A DNA stretch of 64,000 nucleotides from Streptomyces spinoverrucosus (GTDB taxonomy: Bacteria > Actinomycetota > Actinomycetes > Streptomycetales > Streptomycetaceae): assembly GCF_015712165.1 (NCBI RefSeq), contig NZ_JADPZX010000001.1, positions 4,481,001-4,545,000 of the forward strand. The letters run 5' to 3'. The notes under the pieces were generated by a model, which saw nothing but the letters and a program-made list of their open reading frames with translations, made no database searches and was not told where the DNA came from. This document shows positions 1-9,523 of this stretch, in pieces. Every line of letters begins with the position of its first letter. The first letter of the stretch is position 1. A program made the translations under genes and the position numbers.

Positions 1-1718
1 ATCTCGTCCCGGGCCCTGCCGACCGGGTCGGCGCCGGCGTCCGCCTCGTCACGGCCGAGCAGCGTCAGCGCGGTGTCCGGTGCGCCCTCGGCGACGGCCG
101 CCGAGGCGCGGGCGCGCCGCAGACTGGCGAGCACGCGAGGCCGGGTCTCGGACGGGGGCGCGTCGAACAGCCAGTCCGCGGCGCCCGGGGAGAGGTTGAT
201 GTCGTCGAGGAAGTACGACAGCGCCTCCCCGATCTCGGCCGCCTCGGCGTTCATGCCAAGACTTCGGGCACGGCCGATGGCCCAGCGCAGCCGCTCCTGC
301 TCGGCGGACACCCAGCCGGCGCCCGACTCCCCGACCGGATCGCCGATCTCCCCGGCGGACACCTCCGCACCCAGTTCCGGCGCACGCCGCGCGGCCAGGC
401 CGACCGCGGCATCACGGTAGGCCTTGACCAGGCGGGCCTCGTGCCGGCCGCGCTCCTCGGGCGGCAGCAAGTCGTACTGCTCGGCTGCGAAGACCCGGAC
501 CAGATCGTGGACGCGATAGCTCGTACTCGCCTCCTCGCCGCCCTCGACCTCCATCAGACTGACCTCGATCAGCTCGTCGCACACCGCGAACGCCGCCCCA
601 CGCGCGGTACCGGCGTGCTCGAAGTGCCAGTTGGTGAGCCTTCCGACCGCCAGTGAGGCGATCAGCCCGAACACCGTCCGGGTGGCCTGGTCGAGGTCCC
701 GATAGGTGAGCATGAGGCACGCGTGCAGACTCTCGTCCTCCAGGACGAGTTCCCTCATACGGAGCTTCTCGTCCTCCAGACGTGCCTTCATGTCGCTCAG
801 ACTCAGGTCGGGCCGTTGTGCCAGTTTCGAACCGACGATGCGCAGGGCCAGCGGCAGCCTGCCGCAGAAGCGGGTGATGTCCAGGGCGATCGCGGGGTCG
901 CTGGTGACGCGCTCGCGGCCGGCGTAGTGGGCCAGGACGTCCAGCGCCTCGCTCTCGTCCGGCAGCGAGACCGGCACCGGCTCCCGCAGCGTGATGCCGG
1001 AGAGCGGCTTCCGGCTGGTGATCAGGACCGAGCATCCCGCGCCGACCGGCAGCAGCGGCCGTACCTGTTCGGAGCGGTGGGCGTTGTCCAGCACGATCAG
1101 CAACCGCTGGTCATTGGTGAGGCTGCGGAACCGGGCGGCCCGGCCGTCGACATCGGCCGGAAGATCGGCGCGGGCGACGTCGAGGCTGAGCAGGAGGTCC
1201 TCCAGGGCCTCCCTGCTCGACTTGGGAGTCTCGCCGTCGCCCTGGAGATTGACGTAGAGCTGACCGTCGGGATACGAGTCCTTCACCCGGTGGGCCGCGT
1301 TCAGGGCCAGCGTGGTCTTCCCCACGCCCGCCGCACCGTGCACGACGACGATCTTCGCCTGGCTGTCCCTGACATTCACCGGCAGGGCACGACGGGACGG
1401 AGTGGGCACATCCCTGAGTAACGTCGTCAGGCTGTCCAGGAGGGCCGCCCGGCCCACCAAGGGCTCCACCCTCTCCAACTGGTGCCGCCTGCCCCGGTCC
1501 GGCGCGACCGCCCCCAAGGACTGCTCCCCCCGGGCCTTCACCGCCTGATAGGCCATGATTCCGCCGAACGCGACGGTGGCGCCGATGGACACCAGCTTGG
1601 CGGTCGTCTCGTGGAAGACGTTGAAAATGAGGTCGCCGGTCGTACTCAGGGCAGCGGCACCGAAGGCCGTCCCGGCCACGAGAATCGTGTTGCGACGCGA
1701 CCTGGCCTGTTCCGCCAT
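1..1718 (-). CDS. NB-ARC ATPase with TPR-like C-terminus (3' end cut by window edge)
   Basis: This is a signal-transduction P-loop NTPase of the STAND/NB-ARC class. Read on the minus strand, the protein has two hydrophobic N-terminal stretches (about residues 12-25 and 43-58), then LVGR, the Walker A GAAGVGKTT at about residues 128-136, a Walker B (LLIVLDNA) and a GLPLAL-type motif (RLPLALRIVG). A helical, alanine-rich region like TPR sensor repeats follows. No SARP or HTH DNA-binding domain precedes the NTPase, so it is not a full AfsR-type regulator. The start ATG at 1718 has GGGGGG six bases upstream; an in-frame ATG at 1724 is possible. The stop lies outside the window, so the C-terminus is unknown. 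Function beyond nucleotide-dependent switching is not visible. Confidence 0.85.
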   Translation of the reverse strand, partial: MAEQARSRRNTILVAGTAFGAAALSTTGDLIFNVFHETTAKLVSIGATVAFGGIMAYQAVKARGEQSLGAVAPDRGRRHQLERVEPLVGRAALLDSLTTLLRDVPTPSRRALPVNVRDSQAKIVVVHGAAGVGKTTLALNAAHRVKDSYPDGQLYVNLQGDGETPKSSREALEDLLLSLDVARADLPADVDGRAARFRSLTNDQRLLIVLDNAHRSEQVRPLLPVGAGCSVLITSRKPLSGITLREPVPVSLPDESEALDVLAHYAGRERVTSDPAIALDITRFCGRLPLALRIVGSKLAQRPDLSLSDMKARLEDEKLRMRELVLEDESLHACLMLTYRDLDQATRTVFGLIASLAVGRLTNWHFEHAGTARGAAFAVCDELIEVSLMEVEGGEEASTSYRVHDLVRVFAAEQYDLLPPEERGRHEARLVKAYRDAAVGLAARRAPELGAEVSAGEIGDPVGESGAGWVSAEQERLRWAIGRARSLGMNAEAAEIGEALSYFLDDINLSPGAADWLFDAPPSETRPRVLASLRRARASAAVAEGAPDTALTLLGRDEADAGADPVGRARDE

Positions 1719-1879
1719 GTACATCCCCCCGAAGTCGGCGTGGCCCGATGATGCCACGCCGACGAAGCGAGCCGGAACACGACGAAGGCCCCGGCATGGC
1801 CTGTCCGGACTCCTCCCGGAGTCGCGCCGTCGATGAGGACGAACGGGCCGCCCCCGCCCTCCCTCGTACCCTGTTCCCT

Positions 1880-2836
1880 GTGCCACCCTCCCGCCTGCAT
1901 CGCGTCGCCGTCCTTGTGCTCGAGGGTGCGAAGCCGCTCGATGTCGGCATTCCCGCGCAGGTGTTCACGACCCGCGCGAGCATGCCGTACGAGGTGCGGG
2001 TGTGCGGGGCGGCACCCGGTCTCGTGACCGGCGGCGACGGCCTGTCGTACGCCGTCGCCCACGGCCTCGACGCGCTCGCGTGGGCCGACATCGTCTTCAT
2101 CCCCGGCTACCGGTTCCCGGACCGCGACGACCCGCCGCAGGCCGTCGTCGACGCGCTGACCGCCGCCCACGACCGGGGCACGCGGCTCGCCGCCATCTCG
2201 ACAGGCGCCTTCGCGCTCGCCGCCACCGGCCTGCTCGACGGCAGGCGCGCCACGACGCACTGGCACTACGCGCGGGCGCTCGCGGCGAAGCATCCACTCG
2301 TCCAGGTCGACGAGAACGTCCTGTTCGTCGACGAGGGCAGCGTGCTGACGTCGGCCGGCGCCGCCTCCGGCATCGACCTGTGCCTGCACATTCTGCGCGG
2401 CGACCTCGGGGTGGCCGCGTCGAACCACGCGGCCCGACGCCTGGTCGCGGCCCCCTACCGCAGCGGCGGTCAGGCGCAGTACGTGCCGCGCAGCGTGCCC
2501 GAGCCGCTCGGCGAGCGGTTCGCCGCCACCCGCGAGTGGGCGCTGCACCGGCTCGGCGAGCCCCTCACCCTCGACGTACTGGCGCGGCAGGCGGGGGTCT
2601 CGCCGCGCACGTTCTCCCGGCGCTTCGTCGAGGAGACCGGCTACACGCCGATGCAGTGGGTCATGCGCGCCCGCATCGACGTGGCCCGTGAGCTGCTCGA
2701 GCGTTCGCAGCGCAGCGTCGAGCAGATCGCCGCCGACGTCGGTCTGGGCACCGGTGCGAATCTGCGGCTGCACTTCCAGCGCATCCTCGGAACCACGCCG
2801 AGCGAGTACCGGCGCACCTTCGCCCAGGGCGAGTAG
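1880..2836 (+). CDS. GlxA-family transcriptional regulator (DJ-1/PfpI-like domain plus AraC HTH)
   Basis: The N-terminal about 190 residues form a DJ-1/PfpI-like domain (VAVLVLEGAKPLDVGIPAQVF, then an AISTGAF nucleophile-elbow region with Thr/Gly where amidotransferases have Cys). The C-terminal about 100 residues are an AraC/XylS double HTH (LARQAGVSPRTFSRRF and VGLGTGANLRLHFQR). The family usually senses a small ligand. The open frame reaches back to 1748, but similarity to the domain only begins at HRVAVLVLEG, so I place the start at GTG 1880. A TACCCT at 1867-1872 lies seven bases before that GTG and there is no Shine-Dalgarno, so the transcript may be leaderless. It is co-oriented with and directly upstream of a GAPDH gene, which it may control. 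Confidence 0.88.
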   Translation: MPPSRLHRVAVLVLEGAKPLDVGIPAQVFTTRASMPYEVRVCGAAPGLVTGGDGLSYAVAHGLDALAWADIVFIPGYRFPDRDDPPQAVVDALTAAHDRGTRLAAISTGAFALAATGLLDGRRATTHWHYARALAAKHPLVQVDENVLFVDEGSVLTSAGAASGIDLCLHILRGDLGVAASNHAARRLVAAPYRSGGQAQYVPRSVPEPLGERFAATREWALHRLGEPLTLDVLARQAGVSPRTFSRRFVEETGYTPMQWVMRARIDVARELLERSQRSVEQIAADVGLGTGANLRLHFQRILGTTPSEYRRTFAQGE

Positions 2837-2969
2837 CCCGCCGCCACACGGCCCCGCCGCCCTGTGGCGCGATCCTTTTGAACCGTGGCGATCACGCCGC
2901 TGTCACGGGCGGATGCCGCGCGCGACGCTGGTGGCGACCGAAGGGACACCAAGAGATGGGACACCACTC

Positions 2970-3968
2970 ATGACTCGCGTCGCGATCAACGGATTCGGCC
3001 GCATCGGACGCAATGTGCTGCGCGCACTGCTCGAACGCGACAGCCGGCTCGACATCGTCGCCGTCAACGACCTCACGGAGCCCGCCACCCTCGCCCGGCT
3101 GCTCGCCTATGACACGACGGCCGGCCGGCTCGGCCGCCCGGTGACCGCCGACGGGGACACCCTCGTCGTCGACGGCCGCCGCATCACGGTGCTCGCCGAG
3201 CGCGAACCGGCGCAGCTGCCGTGGGCCGACCTCGGCGTCGACATCGTCCTGGAAGCCACCGGCCGCTTCACCTCGGCCAAGGCCGCCCGCGCCCACCTCG
3301 ACGCGGGCGCCAAGAAGGTACTGGTCAGCGCGCCGTCGGACGGCGCCGACGTCACACTCGCGTACGGGGTCAATACGGCCGCCTACGACCCGGCCGTGCA
3401 CACGATCGTCTCGAACGCCTCCTGCACCACCAACGCCCTCGCGCCGCTGGCCGCGGTCCTCGACGACCTCGCCGGCATCGAGCACGGCTTCATGACGACG
3501 GTGCACGCCTACACGCAGGAGCAGAACCTGCAGGACGGTCCCCACCGCGACGCCCGCCGCGCCCGCGCCGCCGCCGTCAACATCGTGCCGACCACGACCG
3601 GCGCCGCCAAGGCGATCGGGCTCGTCCTGCCGAACCTCGACGGCAAGCTGTCGGGCGACGCGATCCGCGTACCGGTTCCGGTGGGCTCGATCGTCGAACT
3701 CAACACGACCGTGGCCCGCGACGTGACGCGCGACGACGTGCTGGCGGCGTACCGCTCGGCGGCCCAGGGGCCGCTCGCCGGCATCCTCGAGTACTCGGAC
3801 GACCCGCTCGTGTCGTCCGACATCACGGGCAACCCCGCCTCGTCGATCTTCGACTCGTCCCTCACCCGCGTCGACGGCCGCCACGTCAAGGTGGTCGCCT
3901 GGTACGACAACGAGTGGGGCTTCTCGAACCGCGTGATCGACACACTGGAACTCCTGGCCAACCACTGA
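2970..3968 (+). CDS. gap: type I glyceraldehyde-3-phosphate dehydrogenase
   Basis: This enzyme converts glyceraldehyde-3-phosphate to 1,3-bisphosphoglycerate in cytosolic glycolysis/gluconeogenesis, normally with NAD. The 332-residue protein has the N-terminal Rossmann motif NGFGRIGR, the active-site SNASCTTN with Cys152, the catalytic His at 179 (TTVHAYTQ), and the C-terminal WYDNEWGFSNRV signature. Length is normal for the family. The ATG at 2970 is preceded by a purine-rich AAGAGATGGG. It lies 133 bp after the GlxA-type regulator in the same orientation. Streptomyces genomes usually carry more than one gap gene; this one is not linked to pgk/tpi and may be an accessory, regulated copy (inference). 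Confidence 0.95.
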   Translation: MTRVAINGFGRIGRNVLRALLERDSRLDIVAVNDLTEPATLARLLAYDTTAGRLGRPVTADGDTLVVDGRRITVLAEREPAQLPWADLGVDIVLEATGRFTSAKAARAHLDAGAKKVLVSAPSDGADVTLAYGVNTAAYDPAVHTIVSNASCTTNALAPLAAVLDDLAGIEHGFMTTVHAYTQEQNLQDGPHRDARRARAAAVNIVPTTTGAAKAIGLVLPNLDGKLSGDAIRVPVPVGSIVELNTTVARDVTRDDVLAAYRSAAQGPLAGILEYSDDPLVSSDITGNPASSIFDSSLTRVDGRHVKVVAWYDNEWGFSNRVIDTLELLANH

Positions 3969-4161
3969 TCGGACGGCGGGGCGGCCCCCGCCCCTTCCCA
4001 GCCGAGGAGCTCCGGGTGCCGGCACAGGCGCGGGCTCACCGCACTGACCGAACCGCACGGGAGGATGCGGCACACCGCCGCCACCGTGCTCATGCCGCTC
4101 GGCTCCCGGACCGCCGGCCGCCATGCTGGTCTGACAGCTTCGTCCATACGAGGATGCTGCC

Positions 4162-4462
4162 ATGCGTGACACCGAAGAAGAGGACGAGCGGCTCAAGTTG
4201 ATCCGCCGCTACGTCACGCCCGACCGGCGGTACCTCAAGGTCGGCGGTGCTGTTACTCGACGCCAAACTCGGTGCTGACCACGCCGCCCGATTCCTCGCC
4301 CCGAACGGACTCTGGCAGCAGTGGGTCGACGGGCCACCCAGCAAGGACCGCGACGCCCCCGACAGCTACCGAGAGTTCATCGGCCAGCTCTGCTCTTTCG
4401 CTGACGAAAGTGCCAAGCACTGCCCGACACGCATGCACGGTGTGATACCTCACCGCAAATAG
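4162..4462 (+). pseudogene. possible frameshifted remnant, unknown family
   Basis: Two short overlapping frames look like parts of one small protein. One begins at ATG 4162 (MRDTEEEDERLKLIRRYV) and stops at 4276. The other is open from GTG 4247 (LLLDAKLGADHAARFL) to 4462. A one-base shift near 4245 would join them. I do not recognise the family, and no clear ribosome-binding site precedes either frame. Neighbouring sequence up to 4740 looks equally degenerate, so this stretch is probably decaying DNA between gap and the SWIM gene. Confidence 0.25.
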
Positions 4463-4502
4463 CCACCACCGCACCACGCCGACGTCATGGCCAGGGGGAA
4501 GC

Positions 4503-4637
4503 ATGACGGAGCAGCTTCACAAGCTCGTCGTCCGCTACGGCGATTGCGAGCAGAAGCCCGTGCGCCTCCGTCCAGGAACGTGGGGCGTACGGCAACGTCC
4601 TGACCTGCGGTACGGCTGGTCCGGGCGGGCGTTGTGA
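4503..4637 (+). CDS. small ORF of doubtful status (44 aa)
   Basis: ATG 4503 opens a 44-codon frame preceded by AGGGGGAAGC, an acceptable ribosome-binding site. The product (MTEQLHKLVVRYGDC...) has no recognisable domain and no transmembrane segment. It may be a truncated relict of the same decayed locus as the frames just upstream. The rest of 4638-4745 holds nothing I can identify. Confidence 0.2.
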   Translation: MTEQLHKLVVRYGDCEQKPVRLRPGTWGVRQRPDLRYGWSGRAL

Positions 4638-4745
4638 ACGGTGTTGTACGCCGACGAATGCAACCAGAATTGCAACTACGGAACTGGAGCGGCGCGAGTG
4701 TGTCCAGCTTCTGCCCGTGGTTCCTGGTCAGCGGGAATCGCCTTC

Positions 4746-5981
4746 TTACTCCCCCTGATGCGACCAGGCCGCAGTGAGCGCGGTGACCGGGTCACTGTCG
4801 GCCGGTGCCGCGGGCCACCATTCGCCGTCGTCGTCCTGGAGGTAGGGGTACCAGCGGGCGTCGGGGCCCAGACGCAGCTGGATGCCGTGGTGGGTGAGGG
4901 TGAGGCGGTTGCGCCAGACTCTGAGGTGTGTGGGGGAGTCGGTCATCTCGGCGAGGGCCGCATCCAGGGCGGTGCGGGTGGCCTTCATCACCGTCGGGTC
5001 GGGGGTGTGGGGCTGTTCGGCGACGGTGACGCCCGTGGGGCCGCCGTGTCGCCAGGCGCGGGTGAGGCGTGCGAAGGCCGTGGGGTTGGTGCCGGTGTTC
5101 TGGATCAGGTGGTGGAACCACTCGGGTCCGGGGTTGCTCGCGGCGATGCGCACGGCGTCCTGGTGCTGGGTCAGGTGCAGGTCGGCGGTGTCGCCCGCGA
5201 GGAGCCGGGCGGCGCGCGCGGTGGCGTCGGCCATGAGGCGTTCCAGGTCCGCGGCAGCCAGGCCAGTGCCGGGTGGCGGGGTGACAGGCAGGGCTGTGGT
5301 GTGGGCGGCGGGTTCCGGGAGTTCGGGCAGTTCGGGTGGCTCTTCGGCCCAGCGGGCGTACGCGGCGGCGGCCGGGATGCCGGCCGGTACCGGTGGGGCG
5401 GCGGTCTGCTGTGCTGCCGTACGGAGTGCGCGCAGCTGGGCGAAGACCTCCTCGCGACCGCGGCCGCGCAGCGCGAAGAGCACGAACGGGTCGGTGTCGA
5501 TGGTGGCGGCGATGGCGTAGCAAAGCGCGGCGGCGTGCTTGCAGGGGTATCCCCAGTCGGGGCAGGAGCACTCCGGATCGAGCTCGGTGGACAGCGGGAG
5601 CAGTGGGACGCCCGCGTCCCGGGCGTCGTCCACGAGTTCGGCGGGCATCTCGCCGTCGAGAAGTGCTGCGAGATGTCCGGCGCGGGACGCGATCGTGTCG
5701 AGCAGAGTGTCCCACTGAGGGCCGGTGAGGACGGGCAGGTGGACTGAGGAGCGGTACGGGCGCGGGCGGCTGCCCTGGACAGCGGCATTGACCTTGCCCG
5801 GAGCGACGGTGACCGGGCCGACCATGCCTTTGCGGGCGTAGGTGCGTCCGCGCGAGAGCCGTCCGGCGTCCAGGGTGGAGTCCTCCAGGGCGGCCACCCA
5901 TGCCTGGCCCCACCAGGTCGAGGCGAAGGCTCGCTTGCCGCGGGCGGGCGCACGGCGCGGGCCGGGGACAGCGGGGCTCAT
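4746..5981 (-). CDS. SWIM zinc-finger protein
   Basis: The 411-residue product carries a SWIM-type zinc-binding motif, CSCPDWGYPCKH, in the pattern CxC-xn-CxH, in the N-terminal half. The rest is alanine/proline-rich. SWIM domains bind nucleic acid or protein partners, and this class is typically encoded beside a SNF2 helicase in actinomycetes. The ATG at 5981 overlaps the upstream helicase stop in an ATGA junction, so translation is expected to be coupled. A longer open frame exists back to 6212 but runs through the helicase coding sequence. Because the helicase gene upstream is frameshifted, translational coupling may now be impaired. Confidence 0.85.
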   Translation of the reverse strand: MSPAVPGPRRAPARGKRAFASTWWGQAWVAALEDSTLDAGRLSRGRTYARKGMVGPVTVAPGKVNAAVQGSRPRPYRSSVHLPVLTGPQWDTLLDTIASRAGHLAALLDGEMPAELVDDARDAGVPLLPLSTELDPECSCPDWGYPCKHAAALCYAIAATIDTDPFVLFALRGRGREEVFAQLRALRTAAQQTAAPPVPAGIPAAAAYARWAEEPPELPELPEPAAHTTALPVTPPPGTGLAAADLERLMADATARAARLLAGDTADLHLTQHQDAVRIAASNPGPEWFHHLIQNTGTNPTAFARLTRAWRHGGPTGVTVAEQPHTPDPTVMKATRTALDAALAEMTDSPTHLRVWRNRLTLTHHGIQLRLGPDARWYPYLQDDDGEWWPAAPADSDPVTALTAAWSHQGE

Positions 5982-8910
5982 GACCGCCTTCCCAGGGCGA
6001 CGAGTTCGGCGAGTTCGGCGTCGGACAGTTCGGTCAGGGCTGCCTCGCCGGAGCCGACGACGGCGTCGGCGAGGGCGCGCTTTCCTTCGAGTAGCTTCGC
6101 CACCTTGTCCTCCACGGTTCCCTCCGCGAGGAGTTTGTGTACCTGGACGGGTTTGTCCTGGCCGATGCGGTAGGCGCGGTCGGTGGCCTGGTCCTCGACT
6201 GCCGGGTTCCACCAGCGGTCGTAGTGCACGACGTGAGTGGCGCGGGTGAGGTTGAGTCCGGTGCCCGCCGCCTTCAACGACAGCAGGAACACCGGCACCT
6301 CACCGCGCTGGAAGCGGTCCACCATCTCCTCGCGCCGCGCGACGGGGGTGCCGCCGTGCAGGAAGAGAGCGGGGACGCCGCGCCCGGCGAGGTGCTTCTC
6401 CAGCAGAGCCGCCATCTGTTTGTACTGCGTGAAGACCAGCACGGATTCGCCTTCGGCGGTGATGGTGTCGAGAAGCTCGTCGAGCAGATCGAGCTTGCCG
6501 GAGCGGCCCCGCAGGGGAGCGGACTGGCGCGGGCTGTGCTCTTTCAAATACTGGGCGGGGTGGTTGCAGATCTGCTTCAGCGCGGTGAGCAGCTTGAGTA
6601 CCAGACCGCGCCGGGCGATGCCCTCCGACTCCGCGATCTTCGCCATGGTCTCGCGAACCTGTGCCTCGTACAGGCTGGTCTGCTCGGCTGTCAGCGGGAC
6701 GACGTGGTCGGTCTCGGTCTTGGGTGGCAGTTCGGGCGCGATACCGGGGTCGGACTTCTTGCGGCGCAGCAGGAAGGGACGTACGAGACGGGACAGGCGC
6801 TCGGCTGCCTCGGGATCCTCGCCCGCCTCGATGGCGCGGGCATGCCGGTCACGGAAGGCGGTGAGTGTGCCGAGGAGCCCGGGGGTGGTCCAGTCGAGCA
6901 GTGCCCACAGCTCGGAGAGGTTGTTCTCCACGGGGGTGCCGGTGAGAGCGACGCGGGCGCGGGCGGGCAGGGCGCGCAGTTCGCGGGCGGTGACGGCGTA
7001 GGGGTTCTTGACGTGCTGGGCCTCGTCGGCGGCCACCAGCGACCAGGCCGTCTCGGCGAGCACTTCGCGGTCGCGGCGCAGCACCCCGTAGGTGACCAGG
7101 ACGATCTCGTCGCCGGCCAGGCCCCCCAGGTGGCGGTCGCCGCCGTGGTAGCGGCGTACGGGGGTGGACGGTGCGAATCTGGCGGCCTCGCGCTGCCAGT
7201 TGCCGAGCAGGGAGGCCGGGCAGACGACAAGCGTGGGGCCCGCGGTGGCGGGGTCGGTCTGGCGGTGCAGGTGCAGGGCGAGCAGGGTGATGGTCTTGCC
7301 CAGGCCCATGTCGTCGGCGAGACAGCCGCCGAGGCCGAGTGCGCACATCTCGGCCAGCCAGGCCAGGCCCCGCTTCTGGTACTCGCGCAACGTGGCCTTG
7401 AGAGCGGCGGGCTGGGGCACGGGGGCGCGGGACTCGGGGTCGCGGATACGAGCGACCAGGTCGCCGAGCGCACCGACCGCCGCACAGGGGATGCGGTCAC
7501 CGTCCCTCCCCCAGCCTCCGGCCGGGGGACCCCCATCTTGCTTCGCTCGGCCTCGCCGGTCAGCGCGGCGCTCAACGCCTCCATGGGGGTGAGTGGTTCC
7601 ATCCGGCGGCGTTTGGCGCGGGCCACCAGCTTCGGGTCGGCGACCACCCACTGGTCGCGAAGCCGGACGAGGGGACGGCGTGACTCCGCGAGGGCATCCA
7701 TCTCGGCCTCGGTGAGCGGCTCGCCGCCGAGGCAGACCTGCCAGCGGAAGTCGAGAAGGGCCTCGGTGTCCAGCAGGCCGCCCGTGGTGGAACCGGGGGC
7801 GGTGCGTCGCCCGATCTCCGCGGTCGCGGTGAGTGCCTTGACCAGTTCGCGCGGCCAGTGCACGTCGACACCGGCCGCGCGCAGCGCGTCCGTGGCGTCC
7901 CCGAGGAGCTCGAAGGCTTCGTCGTCGGTCAACCGGAGCTGATCGGGAGCGGCATCGTCGAGCAGCCTCCGCAGCGGGGGCCAGGCGCGGGCGCCGCGGC
8001 GCAGAGCGAGCAGGGTCTCGGTCTCGGCGCGCGGGCCGAGCAGCCGCTCCATTTCGATCGGCTCGCTCCACAGCCGTGCGGCCTCGATGACGAGCGCCGG
8101 GTCCGCCGCGGTGTGCAGTTGCAGGACGGCCCGAAACTGCCGTCGGCGTCCTTCGGGTACGTCGACGCGCAGGGAGACACTGACCTCGGCGGTGAGCGCA
8201 GCCTGGGTTTCCTCTGCCCATTCACGCAAGATGGGCACGGCACGGGCCTCGCGCCAGGCGTACGGCAGCGCTCCCATGGCGAGCGGCGCGGCCGGCGTAC
8301 GGACCAGATCATCGGCGACCGCGTCGCAGAACTGGCGTACCAGCGCAGCCGGTTCGGCGATCCGTACCGGCGCAGGACCTGGCTCTGGCAGGCAGTGGGC
8401 GTGCGGCGGGAAGGCGGCGGCCAGGGCGTCCAGCGTCCGGCGCTGGGCGGCGGTGCAGGGACCCACCTGCCAGGTGTCGTAACCGGCGGGGGTGAGGGCG
8501 GGGTGGAGGCGGCCGTCGGCGAGCAGCCGCAGCGCGAAGCGAGTGGCGGCCCGCCAGGCGGCGCCGGAGGGATGCGTCGGCTCCGCATCGGCCAGGGCGG
8601 AGACAGCGACGGCGACAGGCAGCGCGTAACCCTCGACCCTGCGCCGCCTGACCGAGCGGCCGTGCGGCAGGACCAGCTCCACCACCTCGGTCTCAAGGCC
8701 GGTGGGCGCCGTACGGTCTCCGGCTGCTGCCCCGGTCGGCTTCCACAGCAGCAGCCGCCCAAGGCGGGCGGGCTCACCGGGCAGGAACACCGCCGCCCAG
8801 CCGGCGCCGAGCAACTCTCTCACGAAGGCGGATGTTTCCTGCCGGGCCAGCGGCGGTGCGCTCCTCGCGCCCGTACTCGGCTCTCGTACGACGACTCGTG
8901 CCACTCTCAT
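5978..8910 (-). pseudogene. SNF2-family DEAD/DEAH helicase gene, frameshifted by a 47-bp insertion
   Basis: The 5' part (8910 to about 7551) encodes the SNF2-associated N-terminal region, beginning MRVARVVVREP. The 3' part (about 7503 to 5978), in another frame, encodes the whole SNF2 motor: ADDMGLGKTITLLAL (Walker A), AADEAQHVKN (motif II), LTGTPVENN (III), and the helicase C domain ending DRAYRIGQDKPV (motif VI). Between the two lies a 47-bp palindromic insertion. Removing it restores one continuous frame reading ALTGEDGDRIPCAAVG, which is what family members look like there. Both flanks keep good codon usage, so the disruption seems recent. A truncated motor protein might still arise by internal initiation. 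The intact enzyme would be a nucleic-acid translocase working with the coupled SWIM protein. Confidence 0.85.
7504..7550. repeat. 47-bp palindromic insertion inside the SNF2 gene
   Basis: The plus strand shows TCCCCC (7507-7512), an 11-base spacer and GGGGGA (7524-7529), then CCCCCATCTTGCTTCGCTCG. Its 47 bp are not a multiple of three, which explains the frame change across this point. The look (G/C-run palindrome plus GAGCGAAGCAAG on the minus strand) matches short interspersed palindromes I remember from Streptomyces intergenic DNA. No second copy was found in this window, and no transposase is associated. Confidence 0.75.
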
Positions 8911-9026
8911 CCGCCCTGTCGCTTGCCGGCCCCCGGGCCCGCTCCCCACAGCACCCCACCAGGCAACGTCACACGTTGGCAACCGCGGGCCCCGGCTTGA
9001 CTGCTGGCGATGGCGCCACGGCGGAT

Positions 9027-9395
9027 ATGCCGCTGCTGAACACACCGGTCCTCAACCGTACGGTGCGGCGCTACGGCGAGGCCATGAGCGCCTGGGAACC
9101 AGCCGCGCCGGAGGCGTTGCTCGAAGAGGCCACCGTCGACGCCTACGGCCAGGATGAGCAGCGCACCGGCTTCTTCACGATGATCGAGGAGAGCCTTTCC
9201 GTACCGTTCACCACGACTGTTCTCGGCGTCGAGGTGAGCGTGGTCGGTGTCGATCTGGCCGGGGACGGGCGCGTGGTCGCACGCTGCGTCCGGGGGTCGG
9301 TCCGACAGGACATCGGAATTCTGGACCTGCCGCTGCCGGAACCCGCCCCCGAGGGCTCGCAATGGATCGAGGCCTACCGCTGCTGGGCCCGCTGA
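9027..9395 (+). CDS. conserved hypothetical protein, calcium-binding-like
   Basis: A 122-residue (or 103-residue) soluble protein, divergent from the helicase gene. It has an acidic N-terminal half (LEEATVDAYGQDEQRTGFFTMIEESL) and a beta-rich C-terminal half ending DLPLPEPAPEGSQWIEAYRCWAR. I recall similar Streptomyces proteins annotated only as hypothetical or calcium-binding. Two starts are possible: ATG 9027, or ATG 9084 (MSAWEPAAPE), the latter with GGCGAGG just upstream. No signal peptide or membrane segment is visible. Confidence 0.7.
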   Translation: MPLLNTPVLNRTVRRYGEAMSAWEPAAPEALLEEATVDAYGQDEQRTGFFTMIEESLSVPFTTTVLGVEVSVVGVDLAGDGRVVARCVRGSVRQDIGILDLPLPEPAPEGSQWIEAYRCWAR

Positions 9396-9499
9396 ACTGG
9401 CGCGTCGCACAACTGCCCAGCTCAGCCCCTGCTCGAACGGACAGTCGCCCCGACCGCCGCTGACCGGACCGACCGCGGGAAACAGAGAGCACATAGCGC

Positions 9500-9516
9500 G
9501 CATACCGCAGTATGCT
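9500..9516 (+). promoter_or_regulatory. operator palindrome overlapping the -10 of the toxin-antitoxin operon
   Basis: GCATAC (9500-9505), CGCA, GTATGC (9510-9515) is a perfect inverted repeat. Its right arm overlaps TATGCT (9511-9516), a -10-like hexamer seven bases before the antitoxin ATG at 9524. The arrangement fits autorepression by the antitoxin and a leaderless mRNA. Confidence 0.6.
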
Positions 9517-9523
9517 TACCGCT

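Noticed and set aside
723..1421. 232-codon plus-strand frame opposite the NB-ARC gene
   Set aside because: Composition and lack of motifs show a shadow; the minus strand has Walker A, Walker B and a GLPLAL motif.
4746..6212. Longer SWIM-protein start at 6212
   Set aside because: The extra 77 codons lie within the helicase coding sequence and read as Arg/Gly-rich shadow; ATG 5981 overlaps the helicase stop.
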